Below, piece after piece: positions 1-9,106 of a DNA stretch of 43,442 nt. The notes under the pieces were generated by a model. It made no database searches, was not told where the DNA came from, and saw only the letters and a program-made list of their open reading frames with translations. Each line of letters opens with the position of its first letter. Position 1 is the first letter of the stretch. This DNA comes from Desulfuromonadales bacterium (GTDB lineage: Bacteria > Desulfobacterota > Desulfuromonadia > Desulfuromonadales > BM103). The DNA lies in the NCBI GenBank assembly GCA_030145205.1, contig JAQYVZ010000027.1:1-43442 (forward strand), read 5' to 3'. The translations under genes and the position numbers were made by a program.

Positions 1-1482
1 GGGCTGTTTATTCTCCTCGGTTTTGGTGTTCTGGCAGGTTTCGGTGGCGGGTTCAGTTTTGCGGCAATGGCAAACGCGCCTTTGAGTCTAGGCTGGGAAA
101 GCATTGCTTTTGTCCTTGCTTTCATCGGGTTTGGCATGAAGGCGGGCCTCGTTCCTTTGCATGTCTGGCTGCCCCAGGCTCACCCGGTCGCTCCGTCACA
201 TATCTCCGCACTCATGTCGGGCGTGATGCTGAAGGTGGCTGTGTATGGCTTTATCCGGTTCAGCTTTGGTCTGCTCGGCAATATTCATTGGCAGTGGGGC
301 GTCCTGGTCCTGTTTGTTGGAAGTGCTTCGGCGATCTTAGGCGTACTCTATGCCTTGATGCAGCACGATCTCAAGCGGCTGCTGGCCTATCACAGTGTCG
401 AAAACATCGGCATCATCTATATGGGGCTGGGCCTGTCTATGATTTTTGCCAGCAACGGGTTGCCCGGTCTGGCAGCTCTTGGCCTGGTCGCGGCCCTCTA
501 TCATTCGCTCAATCATGCCCTGTTCAAGAGTCTGCTGTTTCTGGGGGCCGGTGCCGTTCTGCAACAGAGCCAGGAACATGACTTGGGAAAGATGGGCGGA
601 TTGATCCGCGGCATGCCGATTACGGCAGCCTGTTTCCTGATCGGCTGCATCAGCATTTCAGCTTTGCCGCCTTTCAATGGTTTCGTGTCCGAGTGGTTGA
701 CCTTCCAGGCGGCCCTGCAGGGGACGGCGCTGCAGAGCGGTATTCTCGGGTCTCTGATCCCCGTGGCAGCCGCTGTGCTGGCGCTTACTGGAGCTTTGGC
801 TGCGGCGTGCTTCGTCAAGGTTTTCGGGGTGGCCTTCCTTGGTCAAGCACGAAGCCAACGGTCACTGGTCGCCAGGGAAACAGCTCCCGGGATGTTGGTC
901 AGTCAGACGGGACTGGCGCTGCTATGCCTGTTGTTCGGGATTTTCCCTGTCTGGACCGTGGGTGTTATCAGCCATATCCCACTGAGTCTGTTCGGCGCCG
1001 GCTTGCCTGAGGCAACGGCAGGGGGGTGGCTCTGGTTGACTCCGGTTGGGCCGCAAACGGCCTCATATGGGGCACCGATGGTCCTGGTGGGAATCTGTCT
1101 CGCCTGGTTGTTGGTCTATCTGAGACTACACCCTCGCCGCCGCAAAACACCGATGAGAATCGGTGCGACCTGGGATTGTGGCTTTGGTCCTCTCAATCCA
1201 CGGATGCAATATACGGCGACAGCCTTTTCTATGCCGATCCGGCGGGTGTTTCGGCCGGTCTGGCCCATTGAGGAACGGATTGAGCCAGAAACACCCAGCA
1301 ATCCGGGCGGGGGATACCACCTCAAAGTCGGGGACTGGGCCTGGCAGAAAATTTACCTGGTCATCGGACGCATCCTTCTGGCCAGCGCGAAACGGGCGGC
1401 CCTGATCCAAGGCGGTAATATCCGGGTTTATCTGGCCTACTCCTTCTTTACGCTGCTTTTCCTGTTGTGGGTGATCGTATGA
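1..1482 (+). CDS. Ehr/hydrogenase-4 membrane subunit B-like (NuoL/N antiporter family), 5' truncated
   Basis: The frame is open from base 1, so the start lies outside the window; 493 codons are visible. This is an inner-membrane subunit of the Mrp/NuoL-N family, which forms a proton channel in complex I and group 4 hydrogenases. The segment around bases 130-260 has the family's channel signature (MKAGLVPLHVWLPQAHPVAP, then ISALMSG), including the conserved lysine. The C-terminal part carries the HyfB-type motif TWDCGFGPLNPRMQYTATAF. Many hydrophobic helices are visible, the last at the extreme C-terminus. Its stop overlaps the next start (ATGA), so translation is probably coupled. The five following genes make the rest of the complex. 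The family is clear; the HyfB assignment, as opposed to another antiporter-like subunit, rests on the C-terminal motif and gene order. Confidence 0.9.
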   Translation, partial: GLFILLGFGVLAGFGGGFSFAAMANAPLSLGWESIAFVLAFIGFGMKAGLVPLHVWLPQAHPVAPSHISALMSGVMLKVAVYGFIRFSFGLLGNIHWQWGVLVLFVGSASAILGVLYALMQHDLKRLLAYHSVENIGIIYMGLGLSMIFASNGLPGLAALGLVAALYHSLNHALFKSLLFLGAGAVLQQSQEHDLGKMGGLIRGMPITAACFLIGCISISALPPFNGFVSEWLTFQAALQGTALQSGILGSLIPVAAAVLALTGALAAACFVKVFGVAFLGQARSQRSLVARETAPGMLVSQTGLALLCLLFGIFPVWTVGVISHIPLSLFGAGLPEATAGGWLWLTPVGPQTASYGAPMVLVGICLAWLLVYLRLHPRRRKTPMRIGATWDCGFGPLNPRMQYTATAFSMPIRRVFRPVWPIEERIEPETPSNPGGGYHLKVGDWAWQKIYLVIGRILLASAKRAALIQGGNIRVYLAYSFFTLLFLLWVIV

Positions 1483-2423
1483 ACGGCTGGGCTTTGGCAG
1501 TTATTCAGGCCGGGCTTCTCGCTTTCGGCGCGCCATTCCTTTCGGGGTGGGTCAAGTGGGTCAAGTGTAAGCTACAGTGTCGTCAAGGGCCTCCGCCCTG
1601 GCAGCCTTATCGTGACCTTTCAAAGCTGTTCCAAAAGGAAATTCTTCTTTCCGATCAGGCTTCGCCGGTGTTTCGGATGGCGCCCTACCTGGTTTTCAGC
1701 GTCACCGCTCTGGCAGGTTCCGTGATGCCCACGATTGCAGTCGGCCTGCCAACATCGGCGATCGCCGATGTGATTGTGCTGGTCGGTTTCTTTGCCCTGG
1801 CGCGGTTCTTTCTCGCTCTGGCTGGTATGGATGTCGGAACAGCTTTCGGTGGCATGGGCTCGTCCCGGGAGATGATGGTCTCTTCGCTGGCTGAGCCGGC
1901 TATGCTGATGGCTGTGTTCACTCTGGCAATGACTGTGTCGAGCACCAACCTGGCCAGCATGATCGTCAACCTGCTGGTCGGGCCTGTACAGCTTTACCCC
2001 TCGTTTATCTTTGCTGGCATGGGATTGTTGCTGGTCACCGTGGCCGAAACGGGCCGCATCCCGGTGGATAATCCGGCAACACATCTTGAACTGACCATGA
2101 TTCACGAGGCGATGATCCTTGAATACACCGGTCGGCACCTGGCCCTGATGGAATGGGCGGCCATGCTCAAATTAATGATCTACGGGGTTCTGATTGCCAA
2201 CTTGTTTATTCCGTGGGGTGTCGCCATCGCATTGACCCCGATGACGCTGGCTGTCGGATTGGCTGCGATTACCGGCAAACTTCTGCTGCTTGGTGTTGTC
2301 CTCGCTGTGGCGGAAACCGGCCTGGCCAAAATGCGGCTGTTCCGGGCTCCGCAATTTCTCGGCCTGGCCTTTATCCTGTGTCTGCTCGGCATGCTGAGCC
2401 ACGTTATCCTGGAGGTGCGCTGA
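1479..2423 (+). CDS. Ehr/hydrogenase-4 membrane anchor subunit C-like (NuoH/HycD family)
   Basis: A 314-aa multi-helix membrane protein of the NuoH/HyfC/HycD family, which joins the peripheral redox arm to the membrane arm near the quinone-like cavity. Visible motifs are the acidic stretch GRIPVDNPATHLELTMIHEA followed by ILEYTGRHLA, typical of this subunit in formate hydrogenlyase-type complexes. An in-frame GTG lies 12 bases upstream, but the ATG at 1479 is preferred because it overlaps the upstream stop as ATGA and gives a normal N-terminus (MNGWALAV). Only one base separates its stop from the next ATG at 2425. Within this family it cannot be told from sequence alone whether the complex evolves hydrogen; see the large subunit for why that is doubtful. 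Confidence 0.9.
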   Translation: MNGWALAVIQAGLLAFGAPFLSGWVKWVKCKLQCRQGPPPWQPYRDLSKLFQKEILLSDQASPVFRMAPYLVFSVTALAGSVMPTIAVGLPTSAIADVIVLVGFFALARFFLALAGMDVGTAFGGMGSSREMMVSSLAEPAMLMAVFTLAMTVSSTNLASMIVNLLVGPVQLYPSFIFAGMGLLLVTVAETGRIPVDNPATHLELTMIHEAMILEYTGRHLALMEWAAMLKLMIYGVLIANLFIPWGVAIALTPMTLAVGLAAITGKLLLLGVVLAVAETGLAKMRLFRAPQFLGLAFILCLLGMLSHVILEVR

Positions 2424-2424
2424 G

Positions 2425-3099
2425 ATGCAGATGGCGGTTTTACCCCTTTCCGAACAGATGATTTTGACCCTGGCGGCCCTGATCCTGTTTACCTCTTTTT
2501 TGCTTCTGGCCCAGACACGTATCGTCACGTTGATTCATACCTTCGCCTGGCAGGGGGTATTGTTGTTCCTTGCAACGGTTCTGGTCGCGATCGTTTCAGG
2601 GAGACATCACTTGTTGATTTCGGCGGCCTTGACTCTGGTGCTCAAGGTGTTCTTCATCCCGTGGCAGCTACGCAGACTGGTTATTCGTCTGGATATTCGA
2701 CGCGATGTCGAAACTGTCGGAAGCGCCTCGTTGATCATGATTGGGGCGGGGGCGTTGGTGCTGTTCAGCTACTATGTTGCCCTGCCGATCCGTGAACTGT
2801 CGCTGCATTCAACGCGCAATATGATCGCGATTTCACTGGCCGTCATCTTGATTGGCATGCTGATGATCATCACCCGGCGCAAGGCCGTTGCACAGGTTGT
2901 CGGTTTCATGTCGATGGAGAACGGGCTGCTGTTTGCCGCGGTCGTGGCCACCTATGGCATGCCGATGGTTGTTGAGCTGGGGGTGGCATTCGATGTCCTG
3001 GTCGCTGCGATTCTGTTCGGCATTTTCTTCTTCCAGATCCGTAGCGGGATCGGCTCTTTGAATGTCGATCATCTGAACCGCCTTAACGAGGTCGACTGA
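2425..3099 (+). CDS. Ehr/hydrogenase-4 subunit E-like membrane protein (NuoK-related)
   Basis: A 224-aa membrane protein resembling HyfE, which contains a NuoK-like core in its C-terminal half. Hydrophobic helices run through most of the protein. The segment MSMENGLLFAAVVATYGMPM has the buried glutamate expected of NuoK-type ion-pathway subunits. It ends in a short charged tail. The stop shares a base with the next start (TGATG at 3097-3101), which indicates translational coupling to the HyfF-like gene. Gene order B-C-E-F matches the hyf operon but without the HyfD subunit that lies between C and E in E. coli. Confidence 0.85.
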   Translation: MQMAVLPLSEQMILTLAALILFTSFLLLAQTRIVTLIHTFAWQGVLLFLATVLVAIVSGRHHLLISAALTLVLKVFFIPWQLRRLVIRLDIRRDVETVGSASLIMIGAGALVLFSYYVALPIRELSLHSTRNMIAISLAVILIGMLMIITRRKAVAQVVGFMSMENGLLFAAVVATYGMPMVVELGVAFDVLVAAILFGIFFFQIRSGIGSLNVDHLNRLNEVD

Positions 3100-4565
3100 T
3101 GAATGCTCTTTATCTGACCTTGTTGCTTCCCCTGTTTGGAACCTTATTGTTCGCACTGATCGGGCATCGGCGTTCGGCCGGTGCCATCAACCTCGTGATC
3201 AGCACGGCAACCTTTGCAACCTCCCTGCAGTTGGCCTTCAATATTTTCAATAAAGGGCCTTTGTTGTCCCCGGACAAGCTGTTTTACGTCGATGCGTTCA
3301 ACGTCTATCTGATCCTGCTCAATGCGTTTGTCGGTATGACCACTGCGGTTTTTTCCGGCCCTTACATGGCGCATGAGCTGGAGATCGGCCGGGTCGATGA
3401 CAAGCGCATGCGGCTCTACTATTCGATGTACCAGGGGTTTCTGTTGACCATGCTGGTGGCCTTGTCGACCAACAACCTCGGGCTGCTGTGGGTTGCTGTG
3501 GAAGGCGCCACCCTGGCGACTGTCCTGTTGGTCAGCCTCTACCGGACCCCGGAATCAATCGAAGCGGGCTGGAAATATTTTCTGCTTTGCGGGGTTGGTA
3601 TCGCTCAGGCTCTGTTCGGTACGGTACTGATTTATTTTGCTGCGGAACGGATTCTTCCCGGTAGTGACGAATCTTTGTTATGGAGTGTCCTCCACCAGCA
3701 TGCCGCGGAGTTGGAACCGGCAGTGCTGAGCCTGGCGTTTGTGTTCCTGTTGGTCGGTTACGGCACCAAGATCGGTCTGGCGCCTTTACATAACTGGCTG
3801 CCTGATGCACATTCGGAAGGCCCGACGCCGATGTCGGCGATCCTGTCCGGTCTGCTTCTCAATGTTGCGCTGTACGCCGTGGTCCGTTTCAAGATGCTGA
3901 TTGACCCGGCTCTTGGCGATAACCTAGCTGGTAAAATGATGATGGGGTTCGGTCTGCTGTCCTTTACGCTGGCGGGCTTGCTGCTGCACCGTCAGCGTGA
4001 CGTGAAGCGCATGTTCAGTTACTCCTCCATTGAGCATATGGGGCTGATGACCTTTGCGTTCGGGATCGGCGGTCCCCTGGCGACCTTTGGCGCCCTGTTG
4101 CACATGATTGTCCACTCCTTGACCAAGTCAGCGATCTTCATCACAGTCGGTCATGCCGCCCATGTCGCCGGAACCCAGTCGATTGAAAAAATTCGCGGTT
4201 TGATTCGGACCCAGCCTGTCGTTGGCTGGAGCTTTTTGATCGGCACCGTGGCGATTGCCGGTTTCCCGCCATTCGGGGTGTTCACCAGTGAATTTCTGCT
4301 GTTTACCGCAACGATTAAGAGTTGGCCATGGCTGGTCATCCCGCTTCTTTGCGGTCTGGGTGTCGCGTTTGCCGGCCTGTTCCGCCATGTTCAGCCCATG
4401 GTGTTCGGTGAACCTCCCGCAGGGCAGGTTGCTGTCAAGGCCAATATGTGGCCGGTCGTTTTACATCTGCTGCTGGTCCTCTGGCTCGGCCTCGCAATTC
4501 CCGGAGTTCTTGCCAACTGGATCGATCAGGCGACCGCCATGGTGGTCGGAAGGGGGCTGTTATGA
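3099..4565 (+). CDS. Ehr/hydrogenase-4 membrane subunit F-like (NuoL/M/N antiporter family)
   Basis: A 488-aa polytopic protein, the second antiporter-like subunit of the complex. The channel signature is clear around residues 226-255: GTKIGLAPLHNWLPDAHSEG then PTPMSAILSG, with the conserved lysine in its helix. A second signature, SYSSIEHMGLMTFAFGIGG, follows, and the broken-helix region LIGTVAIAGFPPFGVFTSEF is also typical. Such subunits carry a proton or sodium ion across the inner membrane as electrons move through the peripheral arm. The start overlaps the upstream stop by one base, and its own stop overlaps the next start (ATGA at 4562). With the HyfB-like subunit this gives the complex at least two antiporter modules. 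Confidence 0.92.
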   Translation: MNALYLTLLLPLFGTLLFALIGHRRSAGAINLVISTATFATSLQLAFNIFNKGPLLSPDKLFYVDAFNVYLILLNAFVGMTTAVFSGPYMAHELEIGRVDDKRMRLYYSMYQGFLLTMLVALSTNNLGLLWVAVEGATLATVLLVSLYRTPESIEAGWKYFLLCGVGIAQALFGTVLIYFAAERILPGSDESLLWSVLHQHAAELEPAVLSLAFVFLLVGYGTKIGLAPLHNWLPDAHSEGPTPMSAILSGLLLNVALYAVVRFKMLIDPALGDNLAGKMMMGFGLLSFTLAGLLLHRQRDVKRMFSYSSIEHMGLMTFAFGIGGPLATFGALLHMIVHSLTKSAIFITVGHAAHVAGTQSIEKIRGLIRTQPVVGWSFLIGTVAIAGFPPFGVFTSEFLLFTATIKSWPWLVIPLLCGLGVAFAGLFRHVQPMVFGEPPAGQVAVKANMWPVVLHLLLVLWLGLAIPGVLANWIDQATAMVVGRGLL

Positions 4566-6166
4566 GACGCAGACAGCCAGAACAGGTGACCGCCGGAAAA
4601 GTCGCTGAGTTTGTCACGCACCTGACCAGAACTGTTGTCACAACCGGACAGAAATCAACTGTGCCCGGGGTTCAGGTCTGCCTTGATGTTGCTGGTGAGG
4701 ACTGGGGCAAGGCCGCTGAGATTGCCGCGGAGCACACCTTGCGTTGGTCGGCGGCTTGGGCAGAGCATTTGTCTCCCGATTTTCATGTGGTGTGTCTTTT
4801 GGCATGCAGCGATGGACACTGTCTTCTGCGGACCCGTTTGGCCGAGGGTCGTCCCGAGCTGCCATCGCAGATGCCAAGTTTCCCCGCAGCAAACAGGCCG
4901 GAGCGGCATATTCAGGATATGTTCGGCATCCGCTTTACCGGACATCCCGACCCGCGCCGCTGGACCCGGCATCAGGCCTGGTCAGCAAAGGAATTCCCCC
5001 TGCGTAAGGATTTTCCTCTGTCCGGTTCGCCGCAGCTCAAAACACCGCCTGATTGCGATTACCCTTTTGTGCCGGTGAGCGGCGAAGGTATCTACGAAAT
5101 ACCGGTGGGCCCGGTCCATGCCGGGATTATTGAGCCGGGGCACTTCAGATTCCAGGCGGATGGTGAGGATGTGTTGCGCCTGGAAGAGCACCTTGGCTAC
5201 GTGCACCGTGGTGTCGAAAAGCTGGCCGAAGGACGTGACTTGGCTGGGTTGGCCCGGTTGGCCGGGAGGCTGTCCGGCGACAGTACCGTGGCACATGGCT
5301 GGGCCGCCTGTCAGGCGGCTGAGCGGGCCTTGGGAGTCGAGCCGTCGCCACGGGCGCTGGCGTTGCGGGCGATCTTGTGCGAACGTGAAAGGATCGCCAA
5401 CCATCTGGGCGATATCGGTGCCATCTGCAACGACGTTGGTTTCACCTTTGCCTTGGTTCAGTGCAGTCGACTGCGTGAACTCTGGCAACGGAACAATGCC
5501 GCCATTTTTGGACACCGTCTACTGATGGATCGGGTCGTTTCCGGTGGGGTCAATTGTGATATCAGCCCGGAACATTTGCCGGAGCTGTTCGCGGAAATCA
5601 ACGAGCTTCGGGTCCGGGTTGAAGAGCTGATGCCGATGCTGCTCGAATATCCTTCCCTACAGGACCGTTTGCGCACGACCGGCATTTTGTCCGTTGAGCT
5701 GGCACAGCAACTGGGGACTCTCGGGTACGTTGGTCGCGCCAGTAATCACCAGGATGATTTGCGGCGCGATGCGCCCTACGCACCCTACGACCAGCTGGTT
5801 GTTAATGTTCCGGCCTACCTTGAAGGGGATGTCGCTAAGCGGACGCGCGTGCGAGGCGATGAAGTCCTGGTGTCTCTCGAATTACTTGAACAGCTCTTGA
5901 AAAGCCTGCCCGAAGGGCCCCTGCAGATTGATTGTGGTCCCTTTGCGCGTTGTTGTGAAGGACTTGGCCTGGTCGAGGGATGGCGGGGAGAAACCGTGGC
6001 GTACGTACGTCTCGACGAAACGGGTCGGGTTATGCGTTATTTCCCACGTGATCCAAGTTGGCTTAATTGGCCGGCATTGGAACGACTGATTCTCGGCAAT
6101 ATCGTGCCAGATTTTCCCGTGTGCAATAAATCTGTGAATGGCTCTTACGCCGGGCACGACCTGTAA
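4562..6166 (+). CDS. Ehr-type large subunit: NuoC-NuoD (HycE/HyfG-like) fusion lacking the NiFe-site cysteines
   Basis: A 534-aa fusion of a NuoC-like 30-kDa domain (about residues 1-135, signature HIQDMFGIRFTGHPDPRRW) and a NuoD/[NiFe]-hydrogenase large-subunit domain (about 170-534). In active group 4 hydrogenases the nickel is held by RxCGxCxxxH near the start of the second domain and DPCxxC near the end. Here the first reads RLSGDSTVAH (residues 236-245), with serine at both cysteine positions, and the second reads DPSWLNW, with no cysteine. The protein is otherwise full length and intact. That combination is the mark of energy-converting-hydrogenase-related (Ehr) complexes, so hydrogenase chemistry is unlikely and the true substrate is unknown. 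The ATG at 4562 overlaps the upstream stop; a longer open frame begins at 4448 but runs into the HyfF-like gene and lacks support. Confidence 0.88.
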   Translation: MRRRQPEQVTAGKVAEFVTHLTRTVVTTGQKSTVPGVQVCLDVAGEDWGKAAEIAAEHTLRWSAAWAEHLSPDFHVVCLLACSDGHCLLRTRLAEGRPELPSQMPSFPAANRPERHIQDMFGIRFTGHPDPRRWTRHQAWSAKEFPLRKDFPLSGSPQLKTPPDCDYPFVPVSGEGIYEIPVGPVHAGIIEPGHFRFQADGEDVLRLEEHLGYVHRGVEKLAEGRDLAGLARLAGRLSGDSTVAHGWAACQAAERALGVEPSPRALALRAILCERERIANHLGDIGAICNDVGFTFALVQCSRLRELWQRNNAAIFGHRLLMDRVVSGGVNCDISPEHLPELFAEINELRVRVEELMPMLLEYPSLQDRLRTTGILSVELAQQLGTLGYVGRASNHQDDLRRDAPYAPYDQLVVNVPAYLEGDVAKRTRVRGDEVLVSLELLEQLLKSLPEGPLQIDCGPFARCCEGLGLVEGWRGETVAYVRLDETGRVMRYFPRDPSWLNWPALERLILGNIVPDFPVCNKSVNGSYAGHDL

Positions 6167-6192
6167 ATTTTTGGATCAAGGACACCTTTGCC

Positions 6193-6711
6193 ATGTTTCG
6201 CATCTTCAATCGAATTCGCAGTACAGGTCGCCTGACAGAGCCGCTTCCAAGCCCTGACCAGACGGTCGCCGAACTTGGCTCTGCCTGTCAGGCAGAAATT
6301 GCTGCCCGGTTTAGCGGCAGTCTTGCCATTCGCATGGTCGATGCCGGATCGTGTAATGGCTGTGAACTGGAAATGCATGCTGTTAATAACAGTTATTACG
6401 ATATTGAGCGGTTTGGTATCCACTTTGTGGCTTCGCCGCGGCACGCTGACTTGTTGCTGGTGACCGGGGTTGTGTCGCGCAACATGCAAGCTGCGCTTCA
6501 GAGGACTTACGATGCGACGCCATCCCCGAAGTTGGTCGTCGCTATGGGGGATTGTGCTGCCTGTGGTGGTGAATTCGGTGAGAGCTATGCCAGCTGCGGC
6601 GCTGTCGCCAATGTCATCCCGGTGGATGCTGTGATCCCGGGTTGCCCGCCAACCCCGCTGCAGCTTATGCAGGGTTTACTTGAATTATTGCATGACTTGC
6701 CGGGGCAATGA
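6193..6711 (+). CDS. Ehr/hydrogenase-4 small subunit I-like (NuoB family, one 4Fe-4S cluster)
   Basis: A 172-aa protein of the NuoB/HyfI/HycG family. It carries the four cysteines of the proximal 4Fe-4S cluster: C54 and C57 in SCNGCELE, C121 in MGDCAACGG and C151 in IPGCPPTP. The cluster therefore looks intact, in contrast to the partner large subunit, whose metal site is gone. It would be the last electron carrier at the interface with the membrane arm. It sits 26 bp after the large subunit, preceded by a weak AAGGA. The polyferredoxin subunit HyfH, normally between G and I, is absent here, so electrons would have to come from a subunit encoded elsewhere or upstream of the window. Confidence 0.9.
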   Translation: MFRIFNRIRSTGRLTEPLPSPDQTVAELGSACQAEIAARFSGSLAIRMVDAGSCNGCELEMHAVNNSYYDIERFGIHFVASPRHADLLLVTGVVSRNMQAALQRTYDATPSPKLVVAMGDCAACGGEFGESYASCGAVANVIPVDAVIPGCPPTPLQLMQGLLELLHDLPGQ

Positions 6712-6910
6712 ATCCCGTTTGCACCTTCTTTCATGAAAAAAGTGCGCTCGTTATGACAAAAAATGACAGGTAGACAGGATGGTACAGGATGTTTTTTTGC
6801 GAGACCCTCTATAAATCAGGAGGTTAGGTTGGGGCATCGACTGGCATAAAACCTGAATAAGAAGTTCTTATTGGTTTGTTCACCAGGTTGACCAGTTCAG
6901 GAGCCCACTG

Positions 6911-8122
6911 ATGATCAAGTTGTCCTGCCCTGCTTGCGGTTTCAGCAAGGAGATCCCCGCTGACCGGATTCCGCCGGGGAAAAAGCGGGTCGCCTGTCCG
7001 AAATGTCGAGAGACCTTTCCTTTGCCGTCGGCTGCTCCGCCGGAGACTCCGGTCGCGGCCGAGCCAGAACCGACACCGCAACCTGCCGAGGAGCAATCTC
7101 CCGTTGAGCAACAGTTCCCTGCCGATGACGACCAGCTGACAATTGTCTGCCCGCATTGCAGCGTGCGTCGCAACCTTCCTCGCGATAAAGTGCCGTCGCG
7201 TACCGTGCAGGTGACTTGCCCGCAATGTAGCAAGAAGTTCACCTTTCATGGCGACCAGTTGCAGCACGATGAAACTTTGGTTCGTCCAGAACAACACCCG
7301 ACCCTGGCACCATCGCTCTTGCCCACCCCTGTTCTTGAGCCACTCCGTCGCAAGACCCTCTCTGGAGTGGCCGAGTTGTTCGACAAGAGTTGGCAGACTT
7401 TTGTGCGGCGGATTCTTTGCCTGATCGGAATAGGCCTGCTGGTTCTTTGTCTGGCCGGTCTCGGCCTCTGGGGTCTGACGGCGCTTGGTCAGTATGCTGC
7501 TCGATTGAGTGAAGGTAGCATGTTGGTTCATTACGTGCGGGTCGCACTCATGGGGGCCTATGCTTTTATTATGATGACCTGGGCCGGCGCTGCGTCGATT
7601 TACGCTCTTGTCGACGAGGACCTTGGAATCTTGCAGTCCCTTGGTTGCGGGTTGCAGCGTTTGGGCTCATTCCTGTGGGTTTACTTGCTGGTCTCGTTCA
7701 TGATTGCCGGCGGATCGTTGCTTTGTGTTGTCCCCGGCTTGCTGTTTGCCTTTTGGTTCCTGTTCGCGCCGTTCATTCTGGCGCGCGAAGACTTGCGTGG
7801 GATGGAGGCTCTGCTCAAGAGCAAAGCCTATCTTGAAGGTTTTGGCTGGGCGGTATTGGGCCGGGTTCTGTTGGCTGGGCTGGTGGTTGCCATTGCTACG
7901 GCAATCCTCTCCTTGATCCCGTTTCTTGGTGTGTTTCTCAGCAACGTTTTCGGGTTGTTCACGATGGTTTGTTACGTGGAAATATTCAAGGAACTGATCG
8001 AGATCAAGGGCGATATTTCATTTGATTGCTCACGCAACGCCAAACTGCGCTGGCCATTGGTCGCTGCCAGTGGCTTTGCCTTGGGACTTGTGATCGTTTT
8101 TGCGGCAGGATTGATCGGGTAG
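6911..8122 (+). CDS. Zinc-ribbon (MJ0042-type) multi-pass membrane protein
   Basis: A 403-aa protein with two N-terminal zinc-ribbon motifs of the MJ0042/prokaryotic zinc-finger type. The first has C6-x2-C9 and C29-x2-C32; the second, around residues 78-107, has CPHC and CPQC. A proline-rich linker separates the two ribbons. The C-terminal 250 residues hold about six hydrophobic helices with glycine-rich turns, resembling the membrane domains of YciC/DUF975-like proteins. An AGGAG lies 7 bp before the ATG. A 199-bp gap separates it from the Ehr operon, so it is probably its own unit; it converges on the next gene with only 19 bp between stops. In delta-proteobacteria such ribbons occur on many unrelated envelope proteins, so no specific role is assigned. 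Confidence 0.75.
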   Translation: MIKLSCPACGFSKEIPADRIPPGKKRVACPKCRETFPLPSAAPPETPVAAEPEPTPQPAEEQSPVEQQFPADDDQLTIVCPHCSVRRNLPRDKVPSRTVQVTCPQCSKKFTFHGDQLQHDETLVRPEQHPTLAPSLLPTPVLEPLRRKTLSGVAELFDKSWQTFVRRILCLIGIGLLVLCLAGLGLWGLTALGQYAARLSEGSMLVHYVRVALMGAYAFIMMTWAGAASIYALVDEDLGILQSLGCGLQRLGSFLWVYLLVSFMIAGGSLLCVVPGLLFAFWFLFAPFILAREDLRGMEALLKSKAYLEGFGWAVLGRVLLAGLVVAIATAILSLIPFLGVFLSNVFGLFTMVCYVEIFKELIEIKGDISFDCSRNAKLRWPLVAASGFALGLVIVFAAGLIG

Positions 8123-8141
8123 GGTTCATGCGTTACCCGGC

Positions 8142-8963
8142 TTAGAGATAGGTTCTCCCTCCCATGTAGGTCTTTGTAAAAAACGTGTTGGACATCTTCT
8201 CGATCCGGACATCCTTGCCGGTGCGCGGCGCATGAATAAAATTGCCGCCGCCGATATACATGCCGACATGGGTGATTCGTTTGCCCCCCTTGGTAGCAAA
8301 AAAGACCAGGTCGCCCGGTTGCAGCTTCGCCTTGGGAACCCACCGGCCGGCCTTGAACTGGTTGCGCGAGACCCGTGGCAGATTGAGGCCGTTGAGGCGG
8401 TAGCAGACCATGGTCAGGCCGCTACAGTCGAAGCCGTTCTCCGCCGTGGTGCCGCCCCAGCGGTAGGGGATGCCGATAAAGCGGCGGGCGGTTTTTACCA
8501 GCTCGGTACGGATGTTCCCCTTGCCGGTTTTCTTAATGCGCGCGGCCGCGTAATCTTCCGGGTAGACAATGAAGAAATTACCGATCAGCCCCTGGCCTTG
8601 CAGTTTTTCTGCCTCTGCCCGGGCTGGTTTATAGGTCGTATGATTGCCGAAACGCACTTTGTACAAACCGGACTCATGCCGGAAATAGTAGGCATCGATG
8701 CCGCGTTGCTTGAGCAGGGCTTCGAGCCGGACCGCGTTGTCCAGGTTGGCAAAAGCGCCCACCTGAATGGAGTAGCCCATCTTTTGCAAAGGCGCCGCGG
8801 CAGGAGGCGGCGTTTCAGTGGGAAGCAGGACGGAGACAGGATCAGCCGGCGGCGTCGCCTGTGGCCTGGGCCGATAGTCGGGCGCAGAGCAACTGGAGAG
8901 CGTCAGGATGACGAGCAGACAGAGCAGAGCATTTATTGTAATCGTCAGGCCGCGGTTTGACAT
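8142..8963 (-). CDS. SPOR and NlpC/P60 domain lipoprotein (cell-wall endopeptidase)
   Basis: A 273-aa lipoprotein. The N-terminus is a signal sequence ending in a lipobox (LSSC). A SPOR domain (about residues 62-135, YSIQVGAFANLDNAVRLEAL) would bind denuded septal peptidoglycan. The C-terminal NlpC/P60 domain (about 155-273) has the catalytic cysteine in GFDCSGL, histidine in THVGMYIG and a second histidine in FIHAPR. The protein is expected to cut peptide stems in peptidoglycan from the periplasmic face of an envelope membrane. It stands alone on the minus strand. All catalytic positions are present and the length is normal for this domain pair, so it looks functional. Confidence 0.9.
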   Translation of the reverse strand: MSNRGLTITINALLCLLVILTLSSCSAPDYRPRPQATPPADPVSVLLPTETPPPAAAPLQKMGYSIQVGAFANLDNAVRLEALLKQRGIDAYYFRHESGLYKVRFGNHTTYKPARAEAEKLQGQGLIGNFFIVYPEDYAAARIKKTGKGNIRTELVKTARRFIGIPYRWGGTTAENGFDCSGLTMVCYRLNGLNLPRVSRNQFKAGRWVPKAKLQPGDLVFFATKGGKRITHVGMYIGGGNFIHAPRTGKDVRIEKMSNTFFTKTYMGGRTYL

Positions 8964-9106
8964 GCGCGTGAGGATAACATAAGCGGACCCTGAAAGGAAT
9001 CGGCTGATGACCCCGGCTTTTGTCCTTGTTCTACAGGACCGGTCTTGTATAAAATCAAGTTTTTCGGGCAGGACCTGCCGAACAGGTGCTGAGCAGAGGT
9101 GTTTGA

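Noticed and set aside
4448-4561. An upstream start for the Ehr large subunit
   Set aside because: The extra 38 residues overlap the HyfF-like gene in another frame and have no ribosome site; the ATGA overlap at 4562 is better.
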